DNA from: Bacteroidota bacterium
GTDB taxonomy: Bacteria; Bacteroidota; Bacteroidia; Flavobacteriales; Flavobacteriaceae
DNA length: 53,338 nt
Reading direction: 5' to 3'
Assembly: GCA_029557895.1 (NCBI GenBank)
Contig: JAKQHT010000019.1
Span: forward strand, 1-53,338
Shown: positions 9,808 to 19,205 of the stretch, piece after piece
Layout: each line of letters opens with the position of its first letter
Position numbering within the stretch: position 1 is the stretch's first letter
The notes under the pieces: model-generated
Database searches by the model: none
Told to the model about the DNA's origin: nothing
What the model saw: the letters and a program-made list of their open reading frames with translations, nothing else
Position numbers and translations under genes: made by a program

Positions 9808-10788
9808 TTAGAAATCAGCATCAAAGCTGAATTTGTCCTTCTCTTCCTCTTTGATCAACACGCCTGCTTTTTGGTATTCCGAAACACGTTTTTCAAAGAA
9901 ATTGGTTTTGCCTTGCAACGAAATCATGTCCATGAAATCGAATGGGTTTGCGGCGTTGTATTCCTTTTCACAGCCAAGTTCGGTGAGCAGCCTGTCTGTC
10001 ACAAACTCCAAATATTGTGTCATCAGAACGGCATTCATCCCAATAAGGCTCACAGGGAGTGATTCGGTTATAAATTCCCTTTCGATATTGAGGGCATCGA
10101 CAAGGATTTCACGGATTCGTTCTTTTGGGACTTTGTTGACCAAATGGTGGTTGTGCAAATGCACGGCAAAATCGCAATGCACACCTTCATCTCTAGAAAT
10201 CAATTCATTGGAAAAGGTTAGCCCAGGCATCAAACCGCGCTTTTTGAGCCAAAATATTGAACAGAACGCACCCGAAAAGAATATTCCTTCAACGGCGGCA
10301 AAAGCAATCAGTCTTTCAGCAAACGAATCGGATTCGATCCATTTGAGAGCCCAATCGGCCTTTTTCTTGATGGCAGGAAAGTTTTCTATGGCTTTAAAAA
10401 GGATGTTTTTTTCGACCTCATCCTTAACATAAGTGTCGATGAGAAGGGAATACGTTTCGCTGTGGATGTTTTCCATCATGATCTGGAAACCGTAAAAAAA
10501 CTTCGCCTCACTGTACTGAACCTCGTTAACAAAATTTTCGGCAAGGTTTTCGTTTACGATACCATCGCTTGCAGCAAAAAATGCCAAAATGTGCTTGATA
10601 AAATAGCGTTCGTCTTCGTTGAGCTTGCCTTTCCAGTCCGATAGGTCCTGATGCAAATCGATTTCTTCAGCGGTCCAGAAACTCGCTTCTGATTTTTTGT
10701 ACCATTCCCAAATATCATGGTGCTGAATCGGGAAAATGACGAATCGGTCTTTGTTTTCTTGTAAGATGGGTTCAATAAATTGAGACAT
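9808..10788 (-). CDS. nrdB: Class Ia ribonucleotide reductase, beta subunit
   Basis: NrdB carries the diiron-tyrosyl radical used by NrdA. With the start at [10 protein letters not shown] the protein has 326 residues, the usual length. Diiron ligands by comparison with the family are D75, E106 and H109 from the first half, with the radical tyrosine at Y113 (motif ENIHSETYS). An in-frame start 37 codons upstream exists, but that segment is AT-rich and does not resemble NrdB, so I treat it as leader. The upstream region has a TTG-rich stretch but no clear -7 match. Confidence 0.95.
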   Translation of the reverse strand: MSQFIEPILQENKDRFVIFPIQHHDIWEWYKKSEASFWTAEEIDLHQDLSDWKGKLNEDERYFIKHILAFFAASDGIVNENLAENFVNEVQYSEAKFFYGFQIMMENIHSETYSLLIDTYVKDEVEKNILFKAIENFPAIKKKADWALKWIESDSFAERLIAFAAVEGIFFSGAFCSIFWLKKRGLMPGLTFSNELISRDEGVHCDFAVHLHNHHLVNKVPKERIREILVDALNIEREFITESLPVSLIGMNAVLMTQYLEFVTDRLLTELGCEKEYNAANPFDFMDMISLQGKTNFFEKRVSEYQKAGVLIKEEEKDKFSFDADF

Positions 10789-11013
10789 GTTGGCTTTATT
10801 ATGAGAAAAATTAAACAAAAAAATGGTACGGTTTGGGGTTAACAAAGATTCAAAATCAAGGTCGAAAATGAAAGCCATTTTTATAAACAATGTCAACAAG
10901 TTTTTAACAATGCAGTGCTGGCAAGGGTTTGCGAGCGATTTTTAACATTTAAATTTAATGCGTTTAAAATCAGTAACTTAAAAAATGTGATGCGTGTAAA
11001 ACCCTTATAAAAT

Positions 11014-11112
11014 ATGGGGTTGCGGCAATTTAAAAAAGAGGGTCAGAAGAGGTGTTTTTGGAGTAATCGGGCCAGCAGGAATTATGAGTGGCGGAGCGTA
11101 CCTCCATACTAA
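11014..11112 (+). CDS. Possible 32-residue small ORF in front of an orphan terminator
   Basis: Between nrdB and the LytTR regulator lies an ATG-initiated frame of 32 codons. It is rich in Arg, Lys and aromatic residues (MGLRQFKKEG at the start, WRSVPPY at the end), and its TAA directly abuts a strong terminator hairpin. I do not recognise it. The same bases could instead be a small RNA, since GGAG-CGTAC-CTCC can pair within it. The rest of the gap from 10789 to 11442 shows no other gene. Confidence 0.2.
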   Translation: MGLRQFKKEGQKRCFWSNRASRNYEWRSVPPY

Positions 11113-11139
11113 AAAAAGCCGGGAATTACCCGGCTTTTT
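11113..11139. terminator. Orphan bidirectional terminator
   Basis: A GCCGGG / CCCGGC stem with loop AATTA is flanked by seven A on the left and five T on the right, so it can stop transcription in either direction. nrdB is transcribed away from it and the regulator starts 300 bases later. It therefore implies an unannotated short transcript just upstream, or insulation of the regulator. Confidence 0.75.
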
Positions 11140-11429
11140 AACCTTGATTAATAGCATTTAATCAAAAGAAGTGAATCTCCACGATCACTCTATATTTTTG
11201 ACCACTGTTGCCAGTGATTTTTTTCATTGGGACAAATTTGGATAAAAAAACGACGTCGCAAAACCAGTTTTGTACGAATGGTAAAAAAAACTGTATAATC
11301 GGTAACGCAAAACCAATCGGACCAGCATCCCAAACACAAAAAAAGAGGGTATACGTCAAAAAAATGCCCCGTACACAAAAAAAACTACTATCCGTACATT
11401 TGTCAGTGCAATAAATCAGGGTTATTTTT

Positions 11430-11437
11430 TATATTTG
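11430..11437 (+). promoter_or_regulatory. -7 element for the LytTR regulator gene
   Basis: TATATTTG is an exact match to TAnnTTTG, 5 bases before the ATG. No convincing -33 element lies at 19 bases upstream; a TTTG occurs at 27 bases. A transcript from here would be nearly leaderless. Confidence 0.35.
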
Positions 11438-11442
11438 GTAAC

Positions 11443-12186
11443 ATGATAAGAGCAGTAATAGTCGATGATGAGCCAAAAGCAATCCAAAGCCTGACTTGGG
11501 AGCTGTCAAACTTTGGCGATGAAATAGAGATTCTCACCAGCTTTACCGAACCGGAAGAAGCCATAGCGTATCTCAACACCTCTGGTGCGCCCATGCCCGA
11601 CTGCTTGTTCCTCGACATACAAATGCCCACAATGGACGGTTTTAAGTTTTTGGAAAAGATCAGAAACAAAGATTTTGCCATCATCATTACCACGGCCTAT
11701 AACGAGTATGCCATCAAAGCGCTAAAGCACGAAGCAATCGACTATCTCTTAAAACCCATTGATTCAGACGACCTAAAGGATACCATCAAAAAGATCCAGA
11801 AACACGTCAGCAAGCAATTTAACAGTTTAAGGATAGAAGAGGCGCTTTCCAACTTCAACGCCAAGTTTGATCAGAAAAAAATCACGATAAACACCGATGG
11901 CAAGTTGATATTCCTGAATGCCGACGATGTGGTTTTCGTGGAATCGGATGGCAACTACAGCACCATCGTAACAAAGGATGGACAAAGACTGTTGATCACC
12001 AAAAAGCTGAAAGAGGTCAACGATATATTGCCGGAGCATTACTTTTTCAGGATACATAACTCCTACATCATCAACCTGAACAAAATAAAAGAATTCATAA
12101 AAAACGAAGGCTACGTGGTCATGGAGTCCAACCACAAGATTCCGGTGGCAAGGCAGCGCAAGTCGGATTTTTTGGAAAAGATATAA
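11443..12186 (+). CDS. LytTR-family response regulator
   Basis: This 247-residue regulator has a receiver domain and a LytTR DNA-binding domain. The receiver shows the acidic pair D8-D9 (VDDEPKAI), phosphoacceptor D58 (FLDIQMPTMDGF) and K104 (LLKPID). From about residue 145 the LytTR domain follows, with FLNADDVVFVESDGNYSTI and the typical HNSYIINLNKI segment. The sensor kinase gene begins 6 bases after the stop, so they are a cognate pair. The target genes are not evident, as the flanking genes are housekeeping. Confidence 0.93.
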   Translation: MIRAVIVDDEPKAIQSLTWELSNFGDEIEILTSFTEPEEAIAYLNTSGAPMPDCLFLDIQMPTMDGFKFLEKIRNKDFAIIITTAYNEYAIKALKHEAIDYLLKPIDSDDLKDTIKKIQKHVSKQFNSLRIEEALSNFNAKFDQKKITINTDGKLIFLNADDVVFVESDGNYSTIVTKDGQRLLITKKLKEVNDILPEHYFFRIHNSYIINLNKIKEFIKNEGYVVMESNHKIPVARQRKSDFLEKI

Positions 12187-12192
12187 GTTACC

Positions 12193-14178
12193 ATGCCAAG
12201 TATTCCCACGGAAATAGCCTACAGCCTTCGGTTTCAGGTTTTTGTTCATATCGTTTTTTTGTTCATCACGGGCGGCACTTTGGCGGCACAAACCAATGAC
12301 GACGCTGTTTTTGACACAGCAATAGATTCTGTAATGGCATTTAGGCCAAAAACCTATGCCCCGCTTGAAGATTTATTTGGCAGCTACGACAGCGATAGCC
12401 TGAAAATGGTAACCTTATTGCAAAAATCGCGATCAACAAGATATATTGAGGGGCAATGTTATGCTTTAAATTCGTTGGGCATCATCTACCGAAACATATC
12501 GCATTACGACAAAGCGGTAGACGCCCACAGAAAGGCTTATGAACTTTCACTAACAATCGCAAACATTGAATTTCAGGTATGGAGCCTCAATATGATAGGT
12601 GTGGTCTATAGGCGTATGGACCTTGTAAAATCTGCTTTGGACAATCATAAGAAAGCTCTGGATCTCGCCAATACAGAGCCCAATCCCACTAAAGCCCTGA
12701 AAGCCAATATCGCCATATCACAGAACAGTATGGGCAATATTTATCTGACTTTGAGGCAATATAACCTAGCAATCAACGAGTTTGAAAAATCGCTCCAGCT
12801 CGAAAAGGAAGCTAATAACAGGCTGGGGCTTGCCATCAACTACCAAAACCTCGGCTATGCTGATGAAGCCATGGGAAAACTCGACCACGCCCTCAAAAAC
12901 TACAAACGCTCACTGGACTACAATGACCAGATCGGGTCAGAAGTCGGGCGTGTTATCTGCTACAACAGTATTGGGCAGGTTTACATAAAACAAAAAAAAT
13001 ACAACGACGCCAAGATCATCATCGAAGAAGCCCTTAAAAAAGCCATTGTTGTCAACGACCAGTTTTATATAGCCTCATCTTACATCAATATGGGGTGGGC
13101 GCAGTTAGAAACAAAAACTTTTAGAGATGCCGAAAAAAGCCTACAGAACGGGCTTTCCATAGCAGAAAATTATGGTTTAAAATCAGCAATCGTAGAAGCC
13201 AGCTCCAAACTTTCGGAACTTTATGGAAAAACCGGCGATTTTGAGAAAGCATTGAGGCACTACAAAAAAGCAACCGAACTCGAAAAGCAGATTTTCAGTG
13301 AACGCAATGTACAATATGTAAACGACATCATCATCCAAAGCGAAAATGAGGCCAAAAACATCAAGATCAAAGAACTGGCCATAGAAAACGCGCTGGTAAA
13401 ATCAAAACTTGAACGCAATCAAAGGCTGTTTTGGCTGACACTTATTGGCCTTGCTGTATTGGCAGGATTGGTGGTCGCCTTCAACAGAAACCAACAACTC
13501 CGACAAGAAAAACAGATCCTGACACTCGAGCAGGACATGCTCCGCAGCCAGATGAACCCACACTTCATCTTCAATTCGCTCAATTCCATAAAGCTTTACA
13601 TTATCAACAATGAAAAAGAAAATGCTGTTTATTACCTCAACAAATTTTCGAAATTCATACGGAAAATATTAATTGCATCTACCGAAAAGGACATGAACCT
13701 CGAAGATGAATTAGAAACCATGCGGCTCTACATGAACATCGAAAATATACGTTTTTCAAACGAAATAGACTTTGAAGTGATTGTGGAAAAAGGCGTCAAC
13801 CTTGCCAACATACGTGTACCGTCGTTAATAATGCAACCGTTTCTGGAAAATGCCTTATGGCACGGCCTCTCTTCAAAAAAAGGCGATAAAAAAATTGTTC
13901 TTGAGGTCACAAAATCATCTGACTATTACGTGACAATAACCATAACCGACAACGGTATTGGCAGAAAAGCATCAGAAAAAATCAATAACAGCAAGATGAC
14001 AAAGCGTAAATCCGTTGGTATTGGCATTACCAAAGCCCGCTTGGCATATTTCTCAAAAGATTATTTGGGTGATTCCAAGCTGACTTTTGAAGATCTCCAC
14101 GACGATCATGGCAAAGCATCAGGCACCAAGGTCATCTTGACCATCCCGGTAAGACCCAGTGCGTTGAAAATAGCCTAA
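12193..14178 (+). CDS. TPR-containing sensor histidine kinase of the LytS/YehU type
   Basis: This 661-residue membrane kinase is the likely partner of the LytTR regulator encoded just upstream. A signal peptide or N-terminal anchor (FVHIVFLFITGGTLAAQ) is followed by about seven tetratricopeptide repeats (for example ALNSLGIIYRNISHYDKAVDAHRKAYE), which would lie outside the cytoplasmic membrane. A single membrane span at residues 411-430 (LFWLTLIGLAVLAGLVVAF) and a short coiled coil lead to a His_kinase domain with the phosphoacceptor H457 (MNPHFIFNSLNSIK). The ATPase part has the N-box NALWHGLSSK and DNGIGRKAS. Such TPR kinases are common in Bacteroidota. The ligand or partner sensed by the TPR region is unknown. 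Confidence 0.93.
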   Translation: MPSIPTEIAYSLRFQVFVHIVFLFITGGTLAAQTNDDAVFDTAIDSVMAFRPKTYAPLEDLFGSYDSDSLKMVTLLQKSRSTRYIEGQCYALNSLGIIYRNISHYDKAVDAHRKAYELSLTIANIEFQVWSLNMIGVVYRRMDLVKSALDNHKKALDLANTEPNPTKALKANIAISQNSMGNIYLTLRQYNLAINEFEKSLQLEKEANNRLGLAINYQNLGYADEAMGKLDHALKNYKRSLDYNDQIGSEVGRVICYNSIGQVYIKQKKYNDAKIIIEEALKKAIVVNDQFYIASSYINMGWAQLETKTFRDAEKSLQNGLSIAENYGLKSAIVEASSKLSELYGKTGDFEKALRHYKKATELEKQIFSERNVQYVNDIIIQSENEAKNIKIKELAIENALVKSKLERNQRLFWLTLIGLAVLAGLVVAFNRNQQLRQEKQILTLEQDMLRSQMNPHFIFNSLNSIKLYIINNEKENAVYYLNKFSKFIRKILIASTEKDMNLEDELETMRLYMNIENIRFSNEIDFEVIVEKGVNLANIRVPSLIMQPFLENALWHGLSSKKGDKKIVLEVTKSSDYYVTITITDNGIGRKASEKINNSKMTKRKSVGIGITKARLAYFSKDYLGDSKLTFEDLHDDHGKASGTKVILTIPVRPSALKIA

Positions 14179-14197
14179 TCTGCTTTTTAACAATTAT

Positions 14198-14764
14198 TTA
14201 ACGGCCCTGTTGTGCTACCTTTTCCAGTTCGGCATACCAATCTTCACCAAACTTCCTAATAAGTGCCTCCTTCACAAATCGGTATATTGGGACCTGAAGT
14301 TCCATGCCCAAAGCACAAGCCGGATTGCAAATTTCCCATCGATGGTAGTTTACAGCAGAAAATTCAGTGTAATCCCTAATTCGGACGGGGTACAGATGGC
14401 AAGAAACAGGTTTTTTCCAATTGATGAGACCTTGGTTATAAGCTTCTTCAATACCACAAAGCGCCGTGCCTTTTTTGTCAAAAACCACATAAACGCAATC
14501 GGCACCATTGATCAATGGCGTTTCGTGTTCACCAAAATCATTGGTCACCGAAGTACCTTGCGCCTCTATGGCTTCGATGCTTTCTCTTCGCAGAAACGGT
14601 TTTACCTTTGGGTAAATATCGCGAAGTATTTGGGTTTCTTCCACTTCCAATGGCGCGCCAGCCTCGCCGTCTATACAGCAAGCGCCTTTGCAGGCATTGA
14701 GGTTACACACAAAATCCTTGTCGAGGATATCTTCTGATACGATTGCTTTTCCAAGTTGAAACAT
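14198..14764 (-). CDS. DUF3109 family cysteine-rich protein
   Basis: This 188-residue cytoplasmic protein has conserved cysteines in three places: CNLNACKGACC near residue 22, SCHLYPVRI and CNPAC in the C-terminal half. The first resembles the CxxxCC clusters of YkgJ-type metal-binding proteins. I recognise it as DUF3109, a Bacteroidota family of unknown function for which metal or Fe-S binding is plausible but unproven. It is convergent with the sensor kinase gene and divergent from marC. Confidence 0.8.
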   Translation of the reverse strand: MFQLGKAIVSEDILDKDFVCNLNACKGACCIDGEAGAPLEVEETQILRDIYPKVKPFLRRESIEAIEAQGTSVTNDFGEHETPLINGADCVYVVFDKKGTALCGIEEAYNQGLINWKKPVSCHLYPVRIRDYTEFSAVNYHRWEICNPACALGMELQVPIYRFVKEALIRKFGEDWYAELEKVAQQGR

Positions 14765-14855
14765 GGGGCAAAATTACTCAAACTTTTACAGTTATTTAAC
14801 GTTATGTATCAGCATTAAAGCACTACTTTTGCAAAAAAATTAATCGAGCACGGTC

Positions 14856-15443
14856 ATGCATCTGGATTTTAAGGAAATATTTACGGCATTTATGGTCCTT
14901 TTTGCTGTTATCGATATTATTGGCAACATCCCTATCATCATCGATCTGCGCAAAAAAGTTGGGCATATCCAAAGTGAAAAGGCATCGGTGATTGCGGGCG
15001 TCATCATGATCTTGTTTTTGTTTCTTGGGCAAAACATCCTATCCTTGATAGGCATTGGGGTCAACTCTTTTGCCGTGGCCGGTGCTTTTGTGGTATTCTT
15101 TATCGCATTAGAGATGGTATTGGGCATCACGCTCTACAAACATGAGGAAAATGACCTGACCACCGCCACTGTTTTTCCCTTGGCATTCCCTTTGATTGCC
15201 GGACCCGGAAGTTTGACCACTTTGTTGGCTCTCCGCGCAGAATACAGGATAGAAAGCATTATCCTGGCAATAATTTTCAATGTCATAATCATCTATATCG
15301 TGCTCAAAACATCGGCAAAGATTGAGCGTTTCCTTGGACCAAACGGCATAAGCATCATCCGCAAGGTATTTGGCGTTGTATTGATGGCCATAGCCGTAAA
15401 ACTTTTTGCGCAAAACATCAAGGCATTGTTTGAACTGGCTTAA
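14856..15443 (+). CDS. MarC family (UPF0056) membrane protein
   Basis: This 195-residue integral membrane protein has six hydrophobic segments and the MarC signatures FAVIDIIGNIPIIIDL near the N terminus and PLAFPLIAGPGSLTT in the middle. The family was once linked to multiple antibiotic resistance in E. coli, but that role is doubtful and its real function is unknown. Two small same-strand genes follow with gaps of 11 bases and then a one-base overlap, forming a probable three-gene operon. Confidence 0.88.
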   Translation: MHLDFKEIFTAFMVLFAVIDIIGNIPIIIDLRKKVGHIQSEKASVIAGVIMILFLFLGQNILSLIGIGVNSFAVAGAFVVFFIALEMVLGITLYKHEENDLTTATVFPLAFPLIAGPGSLTTLLALRAEYRIESIILAIIFNVIIIYIVLKTSAKIERFLGPNGISIIRKVFGVVLMAIAVKLFAQNIKALFELA

Positions 15444-15454
15444 ACCTTTGATAT

Positions 15455-15658
15455 ATGAAGACTTTTATCAACATACTTTCCATTTTGGCTTTGGGATTAA
15501 TCATTTTCAATGCCACAAAACTCAATTTTGACAATCTCTTTATTGGTGAAAGCAAAATTGCCGTCATCACGATTTTGGCCTTGCTGTGCGCTATTTTGCT
15601 ATTACAGATACTGCGGATTTCAAAAAAAATTGAGGTGCTTTCAAAAAGTAAAAATTAA
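15455..15658 (+). CDS. Small two-span membrane protein
   Basis: This 67-residue protein has two hydrophobic segments, FINILSILALGLIIFNATKL and IAVITILALLCAILLLQIL, separated by a short NFDNLFIGESK loop. It ends in a basic tail (RISKKIEVLSKSKN) that should lie in the cytoplasm. I do not recognise a family. Its stop overlaps the ATG of the downstream flavoprotein by one base (TAATG), so coupled translation is likely and it may work with that protein or with MarC. Confidence 0.75.
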   Translation: MKTFINILSILALGLIIFNATKLNFDNLFIGESKIAVITILALLCAILLLQILRISKKIEVLSKSKN

Positions 15659-16266
15659 TGTTTGATGCGATTATCATAGGAGGTGGCGTGGCAGGGCTTT
15701 CTTGCGCCCTGATACTCGGATCGGCCGGGAACAAACCGTTTGCCAAAGACAAAAAAATAGGCATTGTCACACACCAACGCGCCTCGCACTTGCAGACTGC
15801 GCTTTTCAATAACGCTTTGGGGCTTGCTCCGGGCACTACCGGGGCCTCGATTTTAGAAAATGGAAAAAACCAACTGAAAACCCTCTATCCGCACATTGTA
15901 CAGATTGACAATGAAAAAGTACTCGAAATTACCAAGACCGGCAATGTGTTTTCAATTACTACCAATAAGGCCAAATACACATCACAACTTATCGTGGTCG
16001 CAGTAGGATACACCAATCTGATGGACATCAAAGGTCTTGAACAATATATTGCACCCCATCCGCGTGCCATTGCAGAAAAAGAACGCATCTGGCTAAAAAA
16101 TACCGACCATAAAATCGATGACGGTCTTTATGTTGCAGGCACTTTGGCAGGATGGCGCAGCCAGTTTGCCATTGCAGCAGGCAGCGGCGCACAGGTAGCC
16201 ACTGATATCCTGACGCTCTGGAACGGCGGCAAAGACGCACAAGTACACGACAAGGTAGCTGTTTAG
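15658..16266 (+). CDS. Short FAD-dependent oxidoreductase, thioredoxin-reductase-like
   Basis: This 202-residue flavoprotein starts with the dinucleotide-binding motif IIGGGVAGLSCALIL and ends with the second FAD motif DGLYVAGTLAGWRSQFAIAAGSG. These are the two halves of the FAD domain of thioredoxin-reductase-like enzymes. The central NADPH-binding domain and the CxxC redox motif are absent, so it is about two-thirds of the usual length and cannot act as a thioredoxin reductase. The frame is intact, so this looks like a minimal family rather than a broken gene. Substrate and electron donor are unknown. Confidence 0.8.
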   Translation: MFDAIIIGGGVAGLSCALILGSAGNKPFAKDKKIGIVTHQRASHLQTALFNNALGLAPGTTGASILENGKNQLKTLYPHIVQIDNEKVLEITKTGNVFSITTNKAKYTSQLIVVAVGYTNLMDIKGLEQYIAPHPRAIAEKERIWLKNTDHKIDDGLYVAGTLAGWRSQFAIAAGSGAQVATDILTLWNGGKDAQVHDKVAV

Positions 16267-16372
16267 GGATAGTTTTTCGAATTGAAATTATATCAATTTG
16301 ACCATAGGACTTTTAGATAGAATCATATCATTTAAATATACGAAAAATCAATTTTAATATTGTTAAATGTTG

Positions 16373-16380
16373 TACTTTTG
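16373..16380 (+). promoter_or_regulatory. -7 element for the 2-oxoglutarate dehydrogenase operon
   Basis: TACTTTTG matches TAnnTTTG exactly, 38 bases upstream of the sucA ATG. The -33 region is weak. A dyad AATTGA/TCAATT with a 7-base spacer lies further upstream, at about 16279, and may be a regulatory site. Confidence 0.5.
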
Positions 16381-16418
16381 GGGAAATTTGTGGTTCCCAT
16401 AATGTTTCATAAAATACA

Positions 16419-19178
16419 ATGGATAAATATTCTTTTCTCAACGCCGCACACACAGCATATTTTGCTGATTTGTATGATCAATACTTACAAAACCCCGATT
16501 CTGTAGAACCCAGCTGGAGGGCCTTTTTCCAAGGTTTTGATTTTGGTAGCGAAAATGCCGAAATCAATGGCGTACTTGCCGAAAACTGCATCCTTCCCGA
16601 AGTTCCGGAACACATGCAGAAAGAGTTTAACGTCATCCGATTGATAGACGCATACCGAAACCGTGGACATTTGTTCACCAAGACCAACCCCGTCCGTGAG
16701 CGACGAAAATATGAACCAACGCTTGCGATCGAAAATTTCAACCTTGCACAATCGGATTTGGGCACCGTTTTCAATGCAGGCGAAATATTGGGCCTTGGCC
16801 CACAGACCTTGGGTGAAATAGTGGCCCATCTTCAAAAAATATACTGCTCATCCATTGGTGTTGAATACATGTATATCCGAAATCCAAAAGAAATCCAATG
16901 GATTCAGGAAAAAATCAACATCAATGACAACCAACCAAAATTTTCGGCAGAGCAAAAAAAACATATTCTAAAGAAACTCAACGAGGCTGTTACTTTCGAG
17001 AACTTTTTGCACACCAAATACGTTGGTCAAAAACGCTTTTCGCTCGAAGGCGGCGAATCGTTGATACCGGCACTTGACGCCCTGATTGAAAAAGCATCAG
17101 AGTACGGCGTTCAAGAATTTGTTATGGGCATGGCCCACCGCGGCCGTTTGAGCACACTTATCAATATCTTTGGGAAATCTGCCAAAGATCTGTTCAGTGA
17201 ATTTGACGGAAAAGATTACGAACAAGAGGTTTTTGACGGCGACGTAAAATACCATTTGGGCTGGACCAGTGACAGAGAAACCAAAGGTGGCCGTAAAATC
17301 AATCTGAACATTGCCCCAAACCCTTCGCATTTGGAAACCGTAGGTTCTGTGGTAGAAGGTATCGTACGCGCAAAACAAGACGACAAGTATCCCGACAATC
17401 CTTCACAGGTATTGCCAATCATCGTTCATGGCGACGCAGCCATCGCCGGACAGGGCATCGTTTACGAAATTATACAAATGGCGCAGCTTGACGGCTATAA
17501 AACCAGTGGCACCATTCATATTGTGGTCAATAACCAAATCGGCTTTACCACCAACTACCTCGATGCTCGATCCAGTACCTACTGCACCGATATCGGAAAA
17601 GTGACCCTTTCGCCGGTGCTCCACGTCAATGCCGATGATGTAGAAGCAGTAGTACATGCAGTATTGTTTGCCCTAGATTTCAGAATGACGTTCAAGCGCG
17701 ATGTGTTCATAGACCTGTTGGGGTACAGAAAATACGGCCACAATGAAGGCGATGAGCCACGCTTTACGCAACCCAAACTTTACAAAGCCATAGCCAAGCA
17801 CGACAATCCGAGCGTGATTTACAATAAAAAATTAGTGGCAGAAGGTGTCATCGGCAACGATTATGTGGAAAAACTCGAAGAAGTTTATAGAAATTCACTT
17901 GAGATAAATCTGGAAGATTCCCGAAAAATAGAAAAAACGGTCATCACCCCGTTCATGCAGAATGAGTGGCAAAACTATATTAGTGTCACTGAAGAAGAAA
18001 TGATGAAACCCGTAAACACTAAAGTTTCAAGAGAAAAACTGTCACAGATTACCAATGTGATTTCTACCTTGCCGGGAGACAAAAAATTCATAAACAAGAT
18101 CGTGCGTTTGGTCGAATCCAGAAAGACCATGTTTGATGAGGACAAATTGGATTGGGCCATGGCAGAGCACTTGGCATACGGCACCTTGCTCGACGAGGGG
18201 TACGACGTCCGTATCTCCGGACAGGATGTTGAGAGAGGTACTTTTTCGCATCGCCACGCCGTGGTGAAGGTCGAGGACAGTGAGGAAGAAGTAGTCCTTT
18301 TGAACCAAATAAGCAATGAACAAGGCCGGTTCTTTGTATACAATTCATTACTATCAGAATATGGCGTTTTAGGTTTTGACTATGGCTACGCTATGGCAAG
18401 CCCAAAAACGTTGACCATCTGGGAAGCACAATTTGGCGATTTCAGCAATGGCGCACAAATCATGATTGACCAGTACATTTCTGCCGCCGAAGACAAGTGG
18501 AAAATCTCGAACGGACTGGTTCTATTATTGCCGCATGGCTACGAAGGCCAAGGCGCCGAACATTCATCGGCACGTATGGAACGGTACCTACAACTTTGTG
18601 CTACCGATAATATGTTTGTGGCCGATTGTACCACCCCTGCCAATATGTACCATCTTTTGAGGCGCCAGGTCAAGGCCAAATACAGAAAACCATTGATTGT
18701 TTTCACACCAAAAAGTTTGCTCCGCCACCCAAGATGCGTTTCTACCGTAGATGAGTTTGCCAATGGTAGTTTTCAAACCCTCATCGATACAGATAACGCC
18801 AAAGCCGGAAATATCAAGACTTTGGTATTCCTGACAGGTAAATTTTATTACGACCTGTTGGAAGAACGCGAAAGATTGCAAAGGAACGATGTCGCGTTGG
18901 TAAGAATCGAGCAGTTGTTCCCATTGCCCACGGACGAAATACGTAAGGCAATAAAAAAATACAGCGCGGCAACAGATATTGTCTGGGCGCAAGAAGAACC
19001 ACGGAACATGGGTGCTTACAGCCACATCCTGATGCACCTTGACGAAGCAAAAACTTTTAGGATCGCCTCTTTGAGACCTTATGCTGCTCCGGCCGCCGGT
19101 AGTGCAACCAGATCCAAACGTCGCCATCAAGAAGTCATGGATTATGTTTTTGACAAAACAAAAAACAACCAACGATAA
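16419..19178 (+). CDS. sucA: 2-oxoglutarate dehydrogenase E1 component
   Basis: E1 is the thiamine-diphosphate enzyme that decarboxylates 2-oxoglutarate and passes the succinyl group to the E2 lipoyl arm in the TCA cycle. The 919-residue protein opens with the E2-binding segment (FLNAAHTAYFADLYDQYLQNP, then SVEPSWRAFFQGF). It contains GMAHRGRLSTL, the thiamine-binding region GDAAIAGQGIVYE to NNQIGFTT, and the transketolase-like half with LPHGYEGQGAEHSSAR. The gene for E2 follows after 27 bases. E3 (lipoamide dehydrogenase) is not in the window. Confidence 0.97.
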   Translation: MDKYSFLNAAHTAYFADLYDQYLQNPDSVEPSWRAFFQGFDFGSENAEINGVLAENCILPEVPEHMQKEFNVIRLIDAYRNRGHLFTKTNPVRERRKYEPTLAIENFNLAQSDLGTVFNAGEILGLGPQTLGEIVAHLQKIYCSSIGVEYMYIRNPKEIQWIQEKININDNQPKFSAEQKKHILKKLNEAVTFENFLHTKYVGQKRFSLEGGESLIPALDALIEKASEYGVQEFVMGMAHRGRLSTLINIFGKSAKDLFSEFDGKDYEQEVFDGDVKYHLGWTSDRETKGGRKINLNIAPNPSHLETVGSVVEGIVRAKQDDKYPDNPSQVLPIIVHGDAAIAGQGIVYEIIQMAQLDGYKTSGTIHIVVNNQIGFTTNYLDARSSTYCTDIGKVTLSPVLHVNADDVEAVVHAVLFALDFRMTFKRDVFIDLLGYRKYGHNEGDEPRFTQPKLYKAIAKHDNPSVIYNKKLVAEGVIGNDYVEKLEEVYRNSLEINLEDSRKIEKTVITPFMQNEWQNYISVTEEEMMKPVNTKVSREKLSQITNVISTLPGDKKFINKIVRLVESRKTMFDEDKLDWAMAEHLAYGTLLDEGYDVRISGQDVERGTFSHRHAVVKVEDSEEEVVLLNQISNEQGRFFVYNSLLSEYGVLGFDYGYAMASPKTLTIWEAQFGDFSNGAQIMIDQYISAAEDKWKISNGLVLLLPHGYEGQGAEHSSARMERYLQLCATDNMFVADCTTPANMYHLLRRQVKAKYRKPLIVFTPKSLLRHPRCVSTVDEFANGSFQTLIDTDNAKAGNIKTLVFLTGKFYYDLLEERERLQRNDVALVRIEQLFPLPTDEIRKAIKKYSAATDIVWAQEEPRNMGAYSHILMHLDEAKTFRIASLRPYAAPAAGSATRSKRRHQEVMDYVFDKTKNNQR

Positions 19179-19205
19179 CGATAACAACACTAAAATATAG
19201 ATAGA

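Noticed and set aside
10789..10899. N-terminal extension of NrdB by 37 residues
   Set aside because: The extension is AT-rich, does not resemble any NrdB N terminus, and removing it gives the normal 326-residue length.
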